Positions 17,273-24,856 of a stretch of DNA of 64,000 nt are shown piece by piece (positions within the stretch are counted from its first letter, which is position 1; the number at the start of each line of letters is the position of its first letter). Origin of the DNA: Ruminococcus sp. FC2018 (GTDB taxonomy: Bacteria > Bacillota > Clostridia > Oscillospirales > Ruminococcaceae). The stretch lies in assembly GCF_000621805.1 (NCBI RefSeq), contig NZ_JHXH01000002.1, forward strand, positions 1-64,000, read 5' to 3'. The notes under the pieces were generated by a model. That model had not been told where the DNA came from. It made no database searches and saw nothing but the letters and a program-made list of their open reading frames with translations. The position numbers were made by a program, and so were the translations under genes.

Positions 17273-18811
17273 TTATGCGATATCGTTTGAAAATCCAAGC
17301 ATTACCCAGTAATGTCCGGTCACTGTGTAGCCGCTTCGTGTCTCCTCGGTGGTAACGCAGACAACCGACAGCTTTTTGATGTTGGTGTTAAGGATATTGT
17401 CCTTGTGGTTGGGGTAGGGGTCTTTTGATGCAAGCCACTTTTCAAGTGCCCACGCCGGCTTTCCGTGAACCGTCTCGTCGTCGCCGCCCCAGCCGTTGCA
17501 CAGGTTTTCAACGCTTGCGTAGTCACGCTTGAGAAGATATGCCTTTATGCCAACGTTGGTGAATACGGTGTAGTAGTGTCTGTCTCCGCCAACAGCCCTT
17601 GCGGCAGGTCTGGTGTGTGCGTCCTTTGGATAGTAGGTATACTCCTCCGCCCTCATCTTTGCCGCATCAAGCAGCTTGCCACTGGTATCGGCGGTAAGGT
17701 CGCTTCTGAGCCCTCTTTGTTTCAAAAGGGCAACGAACTGTGCGGAATAGTCCTGAATACTCTTTATCTTGACGTTTCTTCCGTCGTTTTGCGGATAGAT
17801 TGGGTTTGCAATTATAACGTTGCCGCCGGAAGAACTGCTTGCGGCTGTTTTCTTTGTAGTCGCCTTAGTCGTCGCCTTTGTAGTGGCTTTTTGGGTGTTC
17901 CATGTTTCAAGAGTCAACGCCGTTGTGTCTGTGCCGTCCCAGTTTGCTATGGTCTGGCGTGGGGTGGTAGTGGTGGTGGAAGCTGCGGTGGATACGTCCG
18001 ATGAATTTGCCGGCATCAGCTTCTTGCCGCCGATGGTAACGCTGTCCTCGGATACGTTCACCACCTGTCCCCCGTGCTGGAAATAGGTAAGAGTCTTGCC
18101 CGATGGGTCTGTCACGGTAACTCCCTGACCGTTCCTTGCCGCCTTAATGGTAAGCTCTGTTCCGTCGTCTGCTTTGAAGGTGCTCTGAACCACCTCTTTG
18201 CCGTCCTTATAAAGCTTGAACTTGCCCGAGCTTTCGTGCTTGAGCACAAGTCCGCCGCCGAGATCATAGCTGGAATAGGACTTGTCGGTGTAAGCCATCC
18301 TCTTTCCGCCGTAATAGATCTGATCGCCCTTTTTCTCAACTTTCTGTTTGTTGAAAACGAACTCGGTTATTTCGGTGTCCCCTTTTTTGAAGGTGACCTT
18401 GTTATCCTTGCAGGTGATCTTGATTATGTCTTTGTTATCCGCCTCGACCTCTCCGTTTTCCACAACAACGCTGTCCTTGTTCTTCAGCCGGAAGATGTTG
18501 TCCTTGTCCTTAAAAAGGGTGTAGTCATACATATGTATGTACAATACGGTCTCCTCCCCTGCGCTGGCAGAGGTGGTGACTGCCGCAGAGGCAGCTGTGG
18601 CAGTGGTGGTGGTAGACTCGGCTTCCCTGCTGCTGTCGCTGTCTGTGGAGGAGCTGTCTGTGTAAGACTTGTCCTGCTCGGCGATAGATAAAGTTGTGTC
18701 GTCGGATGCCATATCCGTCCCGTTGTCTGATTGCCATGCGAAAAGCGCAAGGCACGAAGTCAGAACTGCCAGACACAGAAAGGTCCTTTTAAGCTTTCCT
18801 GCTCCGCTCAC
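17273..18811 (-). CDS. Secreted CAP-domain (SCP-like) protein
   Basis: About 512 residues. A signal peptide (LKRTFLCLAVLTSCLALFAW) is followed by a Ser/Thr-rich stretch, a beta-rich region (about 90-270) made of short strands of the FKLYKDGKEVV type, a Thr-rich linker with TTKATTKATTKKT repeats (about 280-330) and a C-terminal CAP-like domain with AAKMRAEEYTYY, VENLCNGW, KDNILN and YWVMLGF. CAP proteins are exported, with roles from adhesion to peptidase inhibition; none can be assigned. GTG at 18811 has AAGGAGGTG at suitable distance; the GTG at 18820 overlaps that site. Confidence 0.78.
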   Translation of the reverse strand: MSGAGKLKRTFLCLAVLTSCLALFAWQSDNGTDMASDDTTLSIAEQDKSYTDSSSTDSDSSREAESTTTTATAASAAVTTSASAGEETVLYIHMYDYTLFKDKDNIFRLKNKDSVVVENGEVEADNKDIIKITCKDNKVTFKKGDTEITEFVFNKQKVEKKGDQIYYGGKRMAYTDKSYSSYDLGGGLVLKHESSGKFKLYKDGKEVVQSTFKADDGTELTIKAARNGQGVTVTDPSGKTLTYFQHGGQVVNVSEDSVTIGGKKLMPANSSDVSTAASTTTTTPRQTIANWDGTDTTALTLETWNTQKATTKATTKATTKKTAASSSSGGNVIIANPIYPQNDGRNVKIKSIQDYSAQFVALLKQRGLRSDLTADTSGKLLDAAKMRAEEYTYYPKDAHTRPAARAVGGDRHYYTVFTNVGIKAYLLKRDYASVENLCNGWGGDDETVHGKPAWALEKWLASKDPYPNHKDNILNTNIKKLSVVCVTTEETRSGYTVTGHYWVMLGFSNDIA

Positions 18812-18852
18812 TTTACCCACCTCCTTGAAAATGCGTACAATACCTTAGCCTA

Positions 18853-18880
18853 AGTATAGCACATATGAAGTTTAATTTTA
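18853..18880 (-). promoter_or_regulatory. Probable promoter of CAP gene
   Basis: Minus strand TATACT preceded by TGC (extended -10) about 40 bases ahead of the start; the -35 17 bases upstream is poor (TTAAAA-like). Confidence 0.5.
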
Positions 18881-19052
18881 ATGCACAAAAGCAGTACCTC
18901 TTTCTTAAATTTTTTTATCTGTTTTGCATATCTGTTCTATGTTTTTACTAAACATTTCCCGAATCGGGGATTTGCGGTATTAAATTCCCAGAATATAGCA
19001 ATTTTGCCGGGCTTCGGGACAAAAACCCCGGGGAAAGGACCTGTGTCCCCAT

Positions 19053-19068
19053 TGTTCCACGTGGAACA
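19053..19068. promoter_or_regulatory. parS site 1 (next to noc stop)
   Basis: Perfect 16-bp palindrome TGTTCCACGTGGAACA, a match to the Firmicute parS consensus apart from one base that makes it fully symmetrical. It lies two bases past the noc stop. Confidence 0.9.
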
Positions 19069-19070
19069 TT

Positions 19071-19997
19071 CTACATCTGTACAATTTGTGAATGCTCCTG
19101 CTCCTGCTGCTCCCCTGCGGGAATGGTGATAATGTATTCGATATACCCCTGGTGCTCCACCTTCCGGGTGTCCGCTTTTACCCCTGCAAGCCGCATGACC
19201 TCCACTGCCTTGTCCACGGTGTTGAAAAACATCTTCACGTCCTTGAGCAGCCCTGCACTCTTTCTTATGGACATCTCCCGCAGGGCTTTCTCCTCCCTTG
19301 TCTTGATGTAGCTTTCCAGCTGGGTCACCGTCCACTTCCCTTTTACCGCCTTGAGAAGTATCTCCTTGCGTTCGTCCGGCTGGTCGATGCGCAAAAGTGC
19401 ACGGGCGTGGCGCTCGGAAAGTCCTGTGTCGGTGATAATGTCCTGCTCTTCCTTGGTGAGCCTTAAAAGTCTGAGCTTGTTTGCCACCGTGGACTGTGCC
19501 AGACCCAGCCGCACAGCCAGCTCCTCCTGGGTCAGCCCGTAAAGCCGTATGAGCCGCTCCATCGCCTGTGCTTCTTCAAAAAATCCCAGCTGACACCGCT
19601 GTATATTCTCAATAAGGGACATAACTGCACTGCGTCCTCTGTCGGCGTTTATAAGAATGCACGGAACGGTGTTCATCCCTGCCATTTTTGCCGCACGGAG
19701 CCTGCGCTCCCCGGAGATAAGCTCAAAGCTCCCTTCTGTCCTGCGGACGGTCAGAGGCTGGATTATACCGTCCTGGGAGATGCTTTTTGCAAGTCCCGTC
19801 AGCTCCCCCGGAGAAAAATATTTTCTGGGCTGATTGGGATTTGTTCGGATATCCCCCACCGAGATGTCAAATATCTTCCCCACCTCTTTAACGTGACGAA
19901 GCTCCCTTTTCTGTCCGTGGTAAATATCCTCACCCAAGCCCATGCGTTCCTCGTCCCCCACAAGTACCCTGTCCAATGCTTTTTGTAAAATGCTCAT
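19071..19997 (-). CDS. noc: ParB-family nucleoid occlusion protein (Noc-like)
   Basis: 308 residues. ParB/CTPase domain (about 44-135) with QPRKYFSPGELTGLAKSI, ISGERRLRAAKMAG (the GERR.RA CTP/clamp motif) and LIENIQRCQLGFFEEAQA, then an HTH with LTQEELAVRLGLAQSTVANKLRLLRL and a C-terminal dimer part. A second ParB homologue lies on the other side of parA, so this leftward copy fits Noc, which binds DNA and keeps FtsZ off the nucleoid, as in Bacillus. AAAGGAGGTCGAAAAC precedes ATG. Flanked on both sides by parS palindromes. It could also be a second segregation ParB. Confidence 0.82.
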   Translation of the reverse strand: MSILQKALDRVLVGDEERMGLGEDIYHGQKRELRHVKEVGKIFDISVGDIRTNPNQPRKYFSPGELTGLAKSISQDGIIQPLTVRRTEGSFELISGERRLRAAKMAGMNTVPCILINADRGRSAVMSLIENIQRCQLGFFEEAQAMERLIRLYGLTQEELAVRLGLAQSTVANKLRLLRLTKEEQDIITDTGLSERHARALLRIDQPDERKEILLKAVKGKWTVTQLESYIKTREEKALREMSIRKSAGLLKDVKMFFNTVDKAVEVMRLAGVKADTRKVEHQGYIEYIITIPAGEQQEQEHSQIVQM

Positions 19998-20311
19998 GTT
20001 TTCGACCTCCTTTTTGCCTCTATTTTACCATAGCCCCTGCCCGGGCTCTATACCCTTATCACAGGAAAATAAACAAAAATTACAGCAAAAATCCGTTCCG
20101 TCCGCTCAAAAGCCTCCCCTTTTTACAGTATCTCACAAGCCTTTTACCGAATCTTGCCGAAAATTGTTCCACGTGGAACAGTTAAATACAAGGCAAAAAA
20201 ATTTAAAAAAGGACTATGCAAAAAGAAAAATATGTTGTATAATAAAAAGCGGAATGCGGCGACAGGCAGAGGTTGAGCTGCCGCCGGCATGGCGAAAGGA
20301 GGACGCAGGAT
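19998..20311. other. Divergent control region noc / parA
   Basis: 314 bases between the divergent noc and parA genes. It holds the noc ribosome binding site, a TAAAAT-type -10 for noc, the second parS palindrome (20165-20180) near the middle, an A-rich run, and a TATAAT at 20239-20244 for parA with a poor -35. No ORF of weight and no tRNA. Confidence 0.6.
20165..20180. promoter_or_regulatory. parS site 2 (between noc and parA)
   Basis: Second perfect copy of TGTTCCACGTGGAACA, about 60 bases upstream of the presumed parA -10; ParB spreading from here could repress both divergent promoters. Confidence 0.9.
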
Positions 20312-21127
20312 TTGCGTGCAGACAGAATGGGAAAGATAATTGCAGTTTCAAACCAGAAAGGCGGCGTGGGAAAATCCACCACCGTAGTAAACCTGGCGGC
20401 GGTTTTCGGCGCAAGGGGCGAAAAGGTGCTCATCATAGATTTTGACCCCCAGGGCAACACCACCACCAGCCTTGGAATATCTAAAAAGAGTATCCGCAAC
20501 ACAATATATGATGTGCTTTTAGGGGACTGTGAGCTCCAGGAGGCAGTGGCAGCCTCGGCTTTCAGGGGAGTGTCGGTGGTGCCTACCACACAGGACCTTG
20601 CCAGTGCATCTGTGCAGCTTCTGACCATGGAAAACAGGGCGATGCGGCTGCGGGAATGTATCAAGGATGCGGCGGATTTTTACGACCACATCTTTATAGA
20701 TTGCCCGCCTACGCTGGATATGCTCACCATAAACGCCCTTGTTGCGGCGGATTCGGTGATTATACCCATACAGTGCGAGTTCCTCTCCCTGGAGGGACTG
20801 GTGGAGCTTCACCAGACTGTGAGCAGAGTCCGTGAGACCTGGAACAGCAAGCTTGAGGTGGAGGGCATACTTTTTACAATGTGCGTTGCCCGCTACAAGC
20901 TCACGGAGCAGATAATCAAAGAGGTGAAAAAGCATTTCCCCAAGGAGACTTTTAACACGGTGATACCAAGAAACGTTGCCATCTCGGAAGCACCCAGCTT
21001 CGGAGAGCCTGTGATATACTACGAGAAGAAATCAAAGGGCGCAAAGGCTTACGAGGACCTTGCCAGGGAAATGATAAAGCGTGAGAAAAAGAAAGCCAGG
21101 GAAGCGGCTGCAAAGCAGGGAGAATAA
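20312..21127 (+). CDS. parA: Chromosome partitioning ATPase ParA (Soj)
   Basis: Walker-type ATPase that works with ParB in origin segregation and control of replication initiation. Deviant Walker A KGGVGKST near the N-terminus, then DFDPQGNTTTSLG (A'), FIDCPPTLDMLTINALVAAD (Walker B region) and IPIQCEFLSLEGL. 271 residues from TTG at 20312, which has AAAGGAGG nine bases ahead; the ATG at 20327 (MGKIIAVSNQKGG) is the classical Soj start but sits 24 bases from that site. Either is possible. Followed after 39 bases by parB, with a parS in the gap. Confidence 0.93.
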   Translation: MRADRMGKIIAVSNQKGGVGKSTTVVNLAAVFGARGEKVLIIDFDPQGNTTTSLGISKKSIRNTIYDVLLGDCELQEAVAASAFRGVSVVPTTQDLASASVQLLTMENRAMRLRECIKDAADFYDHIFIDCPPTLDMLTINALVAADSVIIPIQCEFLSLEGLVELHQTVSRVRETWNSKLEVEGILFTMCVARYKLTEQIIKEVKKHFPKETFNTVIPRNVAISEAPSFGEPVIYYEKKSKGAKAYEDLAREMIKREKKKAREAAAKQGE

Positions 21128-21129
21128 AT

Positions 21130-21145
21130 TGTTCCACGTGGAACA
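21130..21145. promoter_or_regulatory. parS site 3 (between parA and parB)
   Basis: Third perfect TGTTCCACGTGGAACA, starting two bases after the parA stop and ending 12 bases before the parB ribosome binding site. Confidence 0.9.
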
Positions 21146-21166
21146 TTTTGCAAAAGGAGAGTTAAA

Positions 21167-22096
21167 ATGAGCAAAAAAGCACGAATGAACAGAGGACTTG
21201 ACGCACTTTTCAGCGATAATTTTGCCCCGTCGGCTGCGCAGCAGGAGCAGGATACAAAGCAGCAGACGCAGGAGGATAAAAACGGCATCACCATCGTGAG
21301 CATCTCGCTGGTGGAGCCTAACAAAGGACAGCCCAGAAAAGATTTTGACGATGAAAAAATACAGGAGCTGGCGGAAAGCATAAAGGAAAACGGTCTGCTC
21401 CAGCCCATACTGGTAACACCCCTTGACAACGGAGGATACCGCATTGTGGCAGGGGAGAGACGCTGGCGGGCGGCACGCAGCGCAGGGCTTAAAGAGGTGC
21501 CCGTTTATGTCAGGGAGCTGAGCGAAAAACAGGTGATGCAGCTTGCGCTTATCGAGAATATCCAGAGGCAGGATCTGACCCCCATTGAGGAGGCAATGGC
21601 TTATAAGCAGCTTATGGACAAGTATTTCATGACCCAGCAGGAGCTGGCAAAGGCGGTGGGGAAGTCCCGCTCGGCTATTGCCAATGCGGTAAGGCTGCTG
21701 GAGCTGGCAGAGCCGGTGCAGAAGTACCTTGACCGTGGGAAGCTGTCGGTGGGTCACGCAAAGGTGCTTGCAGGGCTGAGCGATGAGCAGATCCAGGTGC
21801 AGGCGGCAGACCTTGCGGTGAACGGCGGGCTTTCGGTGAGAGAGCTGGAGAACGAGGTGAAGAACCTTGTCCGGACAGGGGACAAGGGCGCAGAGGCAAG
21901 GAAAAAGAGGGCGTCGCTGAAGCACGAGGACCCGTTTTTGAAAGAGTTTGAGATAACCGTCAACGACAATTCCAGCATTAAGACCAAAGCAAAAATCACA
22001 GGCAAAGGGGACAAGATGGTAAACATTACCATTCCCAAGTCGGTGGAGGCAGCCGAGGTTTTGTCAGCTCTGGCGGAGATACTGGTGAAGTATTGA
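21167..22096 (+). CDS. parB: Chromosome partitioning protein ParB (Spo0J)
   Basis: 309 residues. N-terminal ParA-activating basic segment (KKARMNRGLDALFSDN, with the RGLDALF signature of Spo0J), CTPase/ParB domain with QPRKDFDDEKIQELAESIKENG and VAGERRWRAARSAGL, LIENIQRQDLTPIEEA, HTH with MTQQELAKAVGKSRSAIANAVRLLEL and a C-terminal dimerisation domain. It binds parS, spreads as a CTP-dependent clamp and loads SMC. AAAGGAGAGTTAAA precedes ATG. Transcribed with parA; a strong terminator follows. Confidence 0.96.
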   Translation: MSKKARMNRGLDALFSDNFAPSAAQQEQDTKQQTQEDKNGITIVSISLVEPNKGQPRKDFDDEKIQELAESIKENGLLQPILVTPLDNGGYRIVAGERRWRAARSAGLKEVPVYVRELSEKQVMQLALIENIQRQDLTPIEEAMAYKQLMDKYFMTQQELAKAVGKSRSAIANAVRLLELAEPVQKYLDRGKLSVGHAKVLAGLSDEQIQVQAADLAVNGGLSVRELENEVKNLVRTGDKGAEARKKRASLKHEDPFLKEFEITVNDNSSIKTKAKITGKGDKMVNITIPKSVEAAEVLSALAEILVKY

Positions 22097-22132
22097 CACA
22101 GACCGGGGATACCGTACATAACAAAGAAAAAG

Positions 22133-22169
22133 ACCGGTGCTTGCTTTTTAAGGCAGGCACCGGTTTTTA
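22133..22169 (+). terminator. Terminator of parA-parB operon
   Basis: ACCGGTGC / GCACCGGT hairpin with five T behind it. A second GCCCGG / CCGGGC hairpin follows at 22172-22190. Confidence 0.85.
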
Positions 22170-22264
22170 ATGCCCGGATTTTTTCCGGGCTCTGTGCAGC
22201 AGGGACGCTTTTTTCATGCAGATGGCTTTGAAAAGCTGTTTTTGAAAGACGGGCAGGCAAGTGC

Positions 22265-22293
22265 TTGATTTTTTGGAATATATATGATATAAT
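22265..22293 (+). promoter_or_regulatory. Promoter of ZIP transporter gene
   Basis: TTGATT, 17-bp spacer ending in TGA, TATAAT. Start of transcription is expected near 22300, at the edge of the palindrome at 22301-22318. Confidence 0.8.
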
Positions 22294-22300
22294 ATCGTTT

Positions 22301-22318
22301 TGTTAGCAGATGCTAACA
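22301..22318. promoter_or_regulatory. Candidate operator of ZIP transporter gene
   Basis: TGTTAGCA-GA-TGCTAACA, eight-base perfect arms around a two-base centre, eight bases downstream of the -10. The position is that of a repressor site. The sequence recalls the TTAG..CTAA symmetry of DtxR/MntR-type metal regulators, which is inference. Confidence 0.6.
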
Positions 22319-22338
22319 GTTGAATGAGGTGTGAGATC

Positions 22339-23124
22339 ATGTGGATAAAAGTTTTGTACGGTATTATAATACCCCTTGTGGGTACAAGCCTGGGTTCGGC
22401 TTGCGTATTTTTCCTCAAAGGGGAGATAAACGACAAGCTGCGCAGGAGCCTATCGGGAATGGCGTCGGGTATCATGGCGTCGGCATCCTTTTTCAGTCTG
22501 CTGCTGCCGTCCCTTGAAATGGCAAGGACAAACGGCATGGGCAAGCTTTCGTTTATCCCTGCGGTGCTGGGATTTATTGTGGGGATGCTGTTTCTGCTGG
22601 TGCTTGACCTGCTTATCCCTCATATGCATATTGACAGCAGCGAGGAGGGTCCAAAGAGCGGACTTGACAGCAGCACAAAGCTGGTGCTGGCGGTAACGCT
22701 GCACAATATCCCCGAGGGCATGGCTATGGGTATCGTTTACGCAGGCTGGCTGTACGGTGACCATAACATCACCATGGCAAGCGCACTTGCTCTGGCAATA
22801 GGAATTGCGATACAGAATTTCCCCGAGGGTGCTATCGTTTCCATGCCCCTTTGCGCACAGGGAATGTCAAAGAAAAAGACCTTTGGTCTTGGCGTGCTCT
22901 CGGGCATTGTGGAACCGGTGGGGGCACTTCTCACCATTTTCTTTGCAGGCTTTTTCCTGCCTATAATGCCCTATCTGCTCAGCTTTGCCGCAGGGGCAAT
23001 GTTCTATGTGGTGGTGGAGGAACTTATCCCCGAGATGAAGGAAGGCTCTCACTCAAATATCGGCACGATAATGTTCGCCATAGGCTTTGCCGTAATGATG
23101 ATGCTGGATGTGGGACTGGGCTGA
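22339..23124 (+). CDS. ZIP-family divalent metal transporter
   Basis: Membrane carrier for zinc or related metals, normally importing. 261 residues with eight hydrophobic segments; transmembrane helices 4 and 5 carry the metal-binding motifs HNIPEGMAMG and QNFPEGAIVSMP, and a later helix has VVEELIPE. A short His-containing loop (LIPHMHIDSSEEG) lies between helices 3 and 4. The ATG at 22339 has GAGGTG seven bases ahead; the ATG at 22324 overlaps that region. Monocistronic, with its own promoter, a palindromic operator candidate and a terminator. Confidence 0.92.
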   Translation: MWIKVLYGIIIPLVGTSLGSACVFFLKGEINDKLRRSLSGMASGIMASASFFSLLLPSLEMARTNGMGKLSFIPAVLGFIVGMLFLLVLDLLIPHMHIDSSEEGPKSGLDSSTKLVLAVTLHNIPEGMAMGIVYAGWLYGDHNITMASALALAIGIAIQNFPEGAIVSMPLCAQGMSKKKTFGLGVLSGIVEPVGALLTIFFAGFFLPIMPYLLSFAAGAMFYVVVEELIPEMKEGSHSNIGTIMFAIGFAVMMMLDVGLG

Positions 23125-23149
23125 AAGCGCTTACAGGCTGTAATAAAAA

Positions 23150-23183
23150 CAAAAAGCGGAGCGATGTGCTCCGCTGAATTTTT
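23150..23183. terminator. Terminator between ZIP and Rrf2 genes
   Basis: AGCGGAGC / GCTCCGCT hairpin with A run on the left and GAATTTTT on the right; can serve both converging genes. Confidence 0.75.
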
Positions 23184-23192
23184 GTCCGAAGG

Positions 23193-23618
23193 TCAGATTA
23201 TATAGTCGTACTCCACTTTGTTGCCTGAAATATCCGCCAGGGTGATGCCGGAAAAATAGTCCTTTGTCATCTTGTAGTACTCCTGCCAGATGGGAAGTGT
23301 TTTGCAGTAGCCCGAACGGGTACACTGCTCGCTGTGCTCACGCAGACACTCCACCGGCGCAAGGTCCCCCTCGGAAAGCATAAGTATCTCCCAAAGGGTG
23401 TACTGCTGAGGCTCACGGGTAAGCTTGTATCCGCCGCCTTTGCCGTGGAGGCTCTGGATAAGCCCTCCCTCTTTAAGGGCAGGCAGCAGCCTTTCAATGT
23501 ACTTCAGGGAGATGCCCTGACGCTTTGCAACGTCCTTCATGGGGATAAAATTCCCGTTGCGATGCTCGGCAAGGTCAAGCAGTATGCGCAGGGAATAACG
23601 TCCTTTTGTAGATATCAT
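23193..23618 (-). CDS. Rrf2-family transcription regulator with Cys cluster
   Basis: A 141-residue winged-helix repressor starting MISTKGRYSLRILLDLAEH, the classic Rrf2 opening. The DNA-binding region (KDVAKRQGISLKYIERLLPALKEGGLI) and the wing (HGKGGGYKLTR) are complete. Three cysteines in CLREHSEQCTRSGYC (spacing C-x7-C-x5-C) resemble the iron-sulfur ligands of IscR or NsrR, so it may sense iron-sulfur status, nitric oxide or redox; CymR-type proteins lack them. A large palindrome overlaps its own promoter, suggesting autoregulation. The neighbours give no isc/suf genes. Confidence 0.9.
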   Translation of the reverse strand: MISTKGRYSLRILLDLAEHRNGNFIPMKDVAKRQGISLKYIERLLPALKEGGLIQSLHGKGGGYKLTREPQQYTLWEILMLSEGDLAPVECLREHSEQCTRSGYCKTLPIWQEYYKMTKDYFSGITLADISGNKVEYDYII

Positions 23619-23651
23619 AGATAAACTCCTTTTTATTAATAAAACTTAAGC

Positions 23652-23682
23652 ACTAAAACCAACCTTGTAAGTTGGTTTTAGT
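23652..23682. promoter_or_regulatory. Palindromic operator candidate at Rrf2 promoter
   Basis: Twelve-base perfect arms ACTAAAACCAAC / GTTGGTTTTAGT around seven bases, starting in the -10 of the Rrf2 gene. TTGTAAGTTG occurs here and again 30 bases upstream (23695-23704). Fits an autorepression site. Confidence 0.7.
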
Positions 23683-23708
23683 TTAACACAAAATTTGTAA
23701 GTTGTCAA
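23680..23708 (-). promoter_or_regulatory. Promoter of Rrf2 gene
   Basis: Minus strand TTGACA, 17-bp spacer, TAAACT; the -10 runs into the palindrome at 23652-23682. Confidence 0.7.
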
Positions 23709-23776
23709 GAGGGGATTTTTGGCACAAGATAATATTATGTTCACACAAAAGACAGATAATATTGTTAAAACGCACA

Positions 23777-23805
23777 TTGCATTTTTTCTGCGGTGATGCT
23801 ATAAT
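23777..23805 (+). promoter_or_regulatory. Promoter of purC
   Basis: TTGCAT, 17-bp spacer ending in TGC, TATAAT, about 45 bases ahead of the ATG. Leader too short for a purine riboswitch. Confidence 0.75.
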
Positions 23806-23848
23806 TTTAACGGCAGATAAAAAATAAAACAACCGGAGGTACATAAGT

Positions 23849-24703
23849 ATGGAAAGCGAACTGAAAAAGATCATATCGGGAAAGGTCCGTGAGGTATATG
23901 ACACAGGAAAGGACGAGCTTATAATCGTCACCACAGACCGTATTTCCGCATTTGACGTTATTCTTGACAGCGAGATACCGGGCAAGGGAGTAAACCTTAC
24001 ACAGATAGCAAATTTCTGGTTCGACTACACAAAGGACATTGTTAAAAACCACATCGTTTCCACAAAGCAGGAGGATATGCCTGCCGAGTTTGCAGACAGC
24101 TATTACAAGGACAGGACGATAAAGGTTAAAAAGCTGAAGATGCTGCCTTATGAGGTCATTGTCAGAGGCTATCTTTTCGGCAGTATGTGGAACGCATACA
24201 AGGCAGGGGAGAGCTTCTGCGGAGCACAGTTCACAGGAGAGCATCAGCTTGCAGAAAAGCTTGAAACACCTATCGTTACCCCGTCCACAAAGAGCAGCGA
24301 GGGACATGACATCAACATCACCCGTGAGGAAATGGCTCAGGGCGTAGGTCAGGAGCTGGCTCAGAAGATATTTGACATTTCCATCGCTCTTTACAACAAG
24401 TGCTATGACTATGCGCTTACAAAGGGCATTATAATCGCAGATACAAAGTTTGAGTTCGGACTGGACGAAAACGGAGAGATAGTGCTGGCAGACGAGATGT
24501 TCACACCGGATTCAAGCCGTTTCTGGAACGCTGCGGAGTATAAAGTAGGCGAGTCTCCCAAGTCATATGACAAGCAGTTTGTACGTGACTGGCTCATCGC
24601 CAACGACCTCAAGGGCGTAGAGCCTGCTCCGAAGCTCCCTGATGAGATAGTGGCAAAGACTGCCGCTCTTTATGACCAGTGCAGAGAGAAAATAACAGGC
24701 TGA
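23849..24703 (+). CDS. purC: Phosphoribosylaminoimidazole-succinocarboxamide synthase
   Basis: SAICAR synthetase, adds aspartate to CAIR with ATP in purine synthesis. 284 residues, in the range of the longer form of the family. Visible are SGKVREVYDTG (the ATP-binding lead), TTDRISAFDVIL, PYEVIVRGYLFGSMW, PTTKSSEGHD-like PSTKSSEGHDINIT, IADTKFEFGL and DEMFTPDSSRFW. ACCGGAGGTACATAAGT precedes ATG. It stands alone here, away from any other pur gene, with its own promoter and terminator. Confidence 0.96.
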   Translation: MESELKKIISGKVREVYDTGKDELIIVTTDRISAFDVILDSEIPGKGVNLTQIANFWFDYTKDIVKNHIVSTKQEDMPAEFADSYYKDRTIKVKKLKMLPYEVIVRGYLFGSMWNAYKAGESFCGAQFTGEHQLAEKLETPIVTPSTKSSEGHDINITREEMAQGVGQELAQKIFDISIALYNKCYDYALTKGIIIADTKFEFGLDENGEIVLADEMFTPDSSRFWNAAEYKVGESPKSYDKQFVRDWLIANDLKGVEPAPKLPDEIVAKTAALYDQCREKITG

Positions 24704-24718
24704 GAATAATAAGAAAAG

Positions 24719-24746
24719 AGCTTGCCCTCGGGCAGGCTTTTTTTGT
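24719..24746 (+). terminator. Terminator of purC
   Basis: TGCCC / GGGCA stem extended by AGC / GCT, followed by seven T. Confidence 0.8.
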
Positions 24747-24774
24747 TGACAATGCAGCAGCGGCATGATAAAAT
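24746..24774 (+). promoter_or_regulatory. Promoter of duplicated zinc-ribbon protein gene
   Basis: TTGACA directly behind the purC terminator, 17-bp spacer, TAAAAT. Confidence 0.75.
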
Positions 24775-24856
24775 ATATCCCGAAGACAGCCGCTGCAAAA
24801 GACGTTTTCTGCCGCAGGGCTGATATGGGAAACCGGAAAAAGGGGAGGTACAAAAA

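Noticed and set aside
18950-18985. ATTTCCCG..CGGGGAT as a Noc-binding site
   Set aside because: Symmetry is imperfect and the spacing differs from the Bacillus site ATTTCCCGGGAAAT.
23701-23848. Purine riboswitch ahead of purC
   Set aside because: Only about 40 bases lie between the promoter and the start codon, too short for the aptamer, and no conserved loops are seen.
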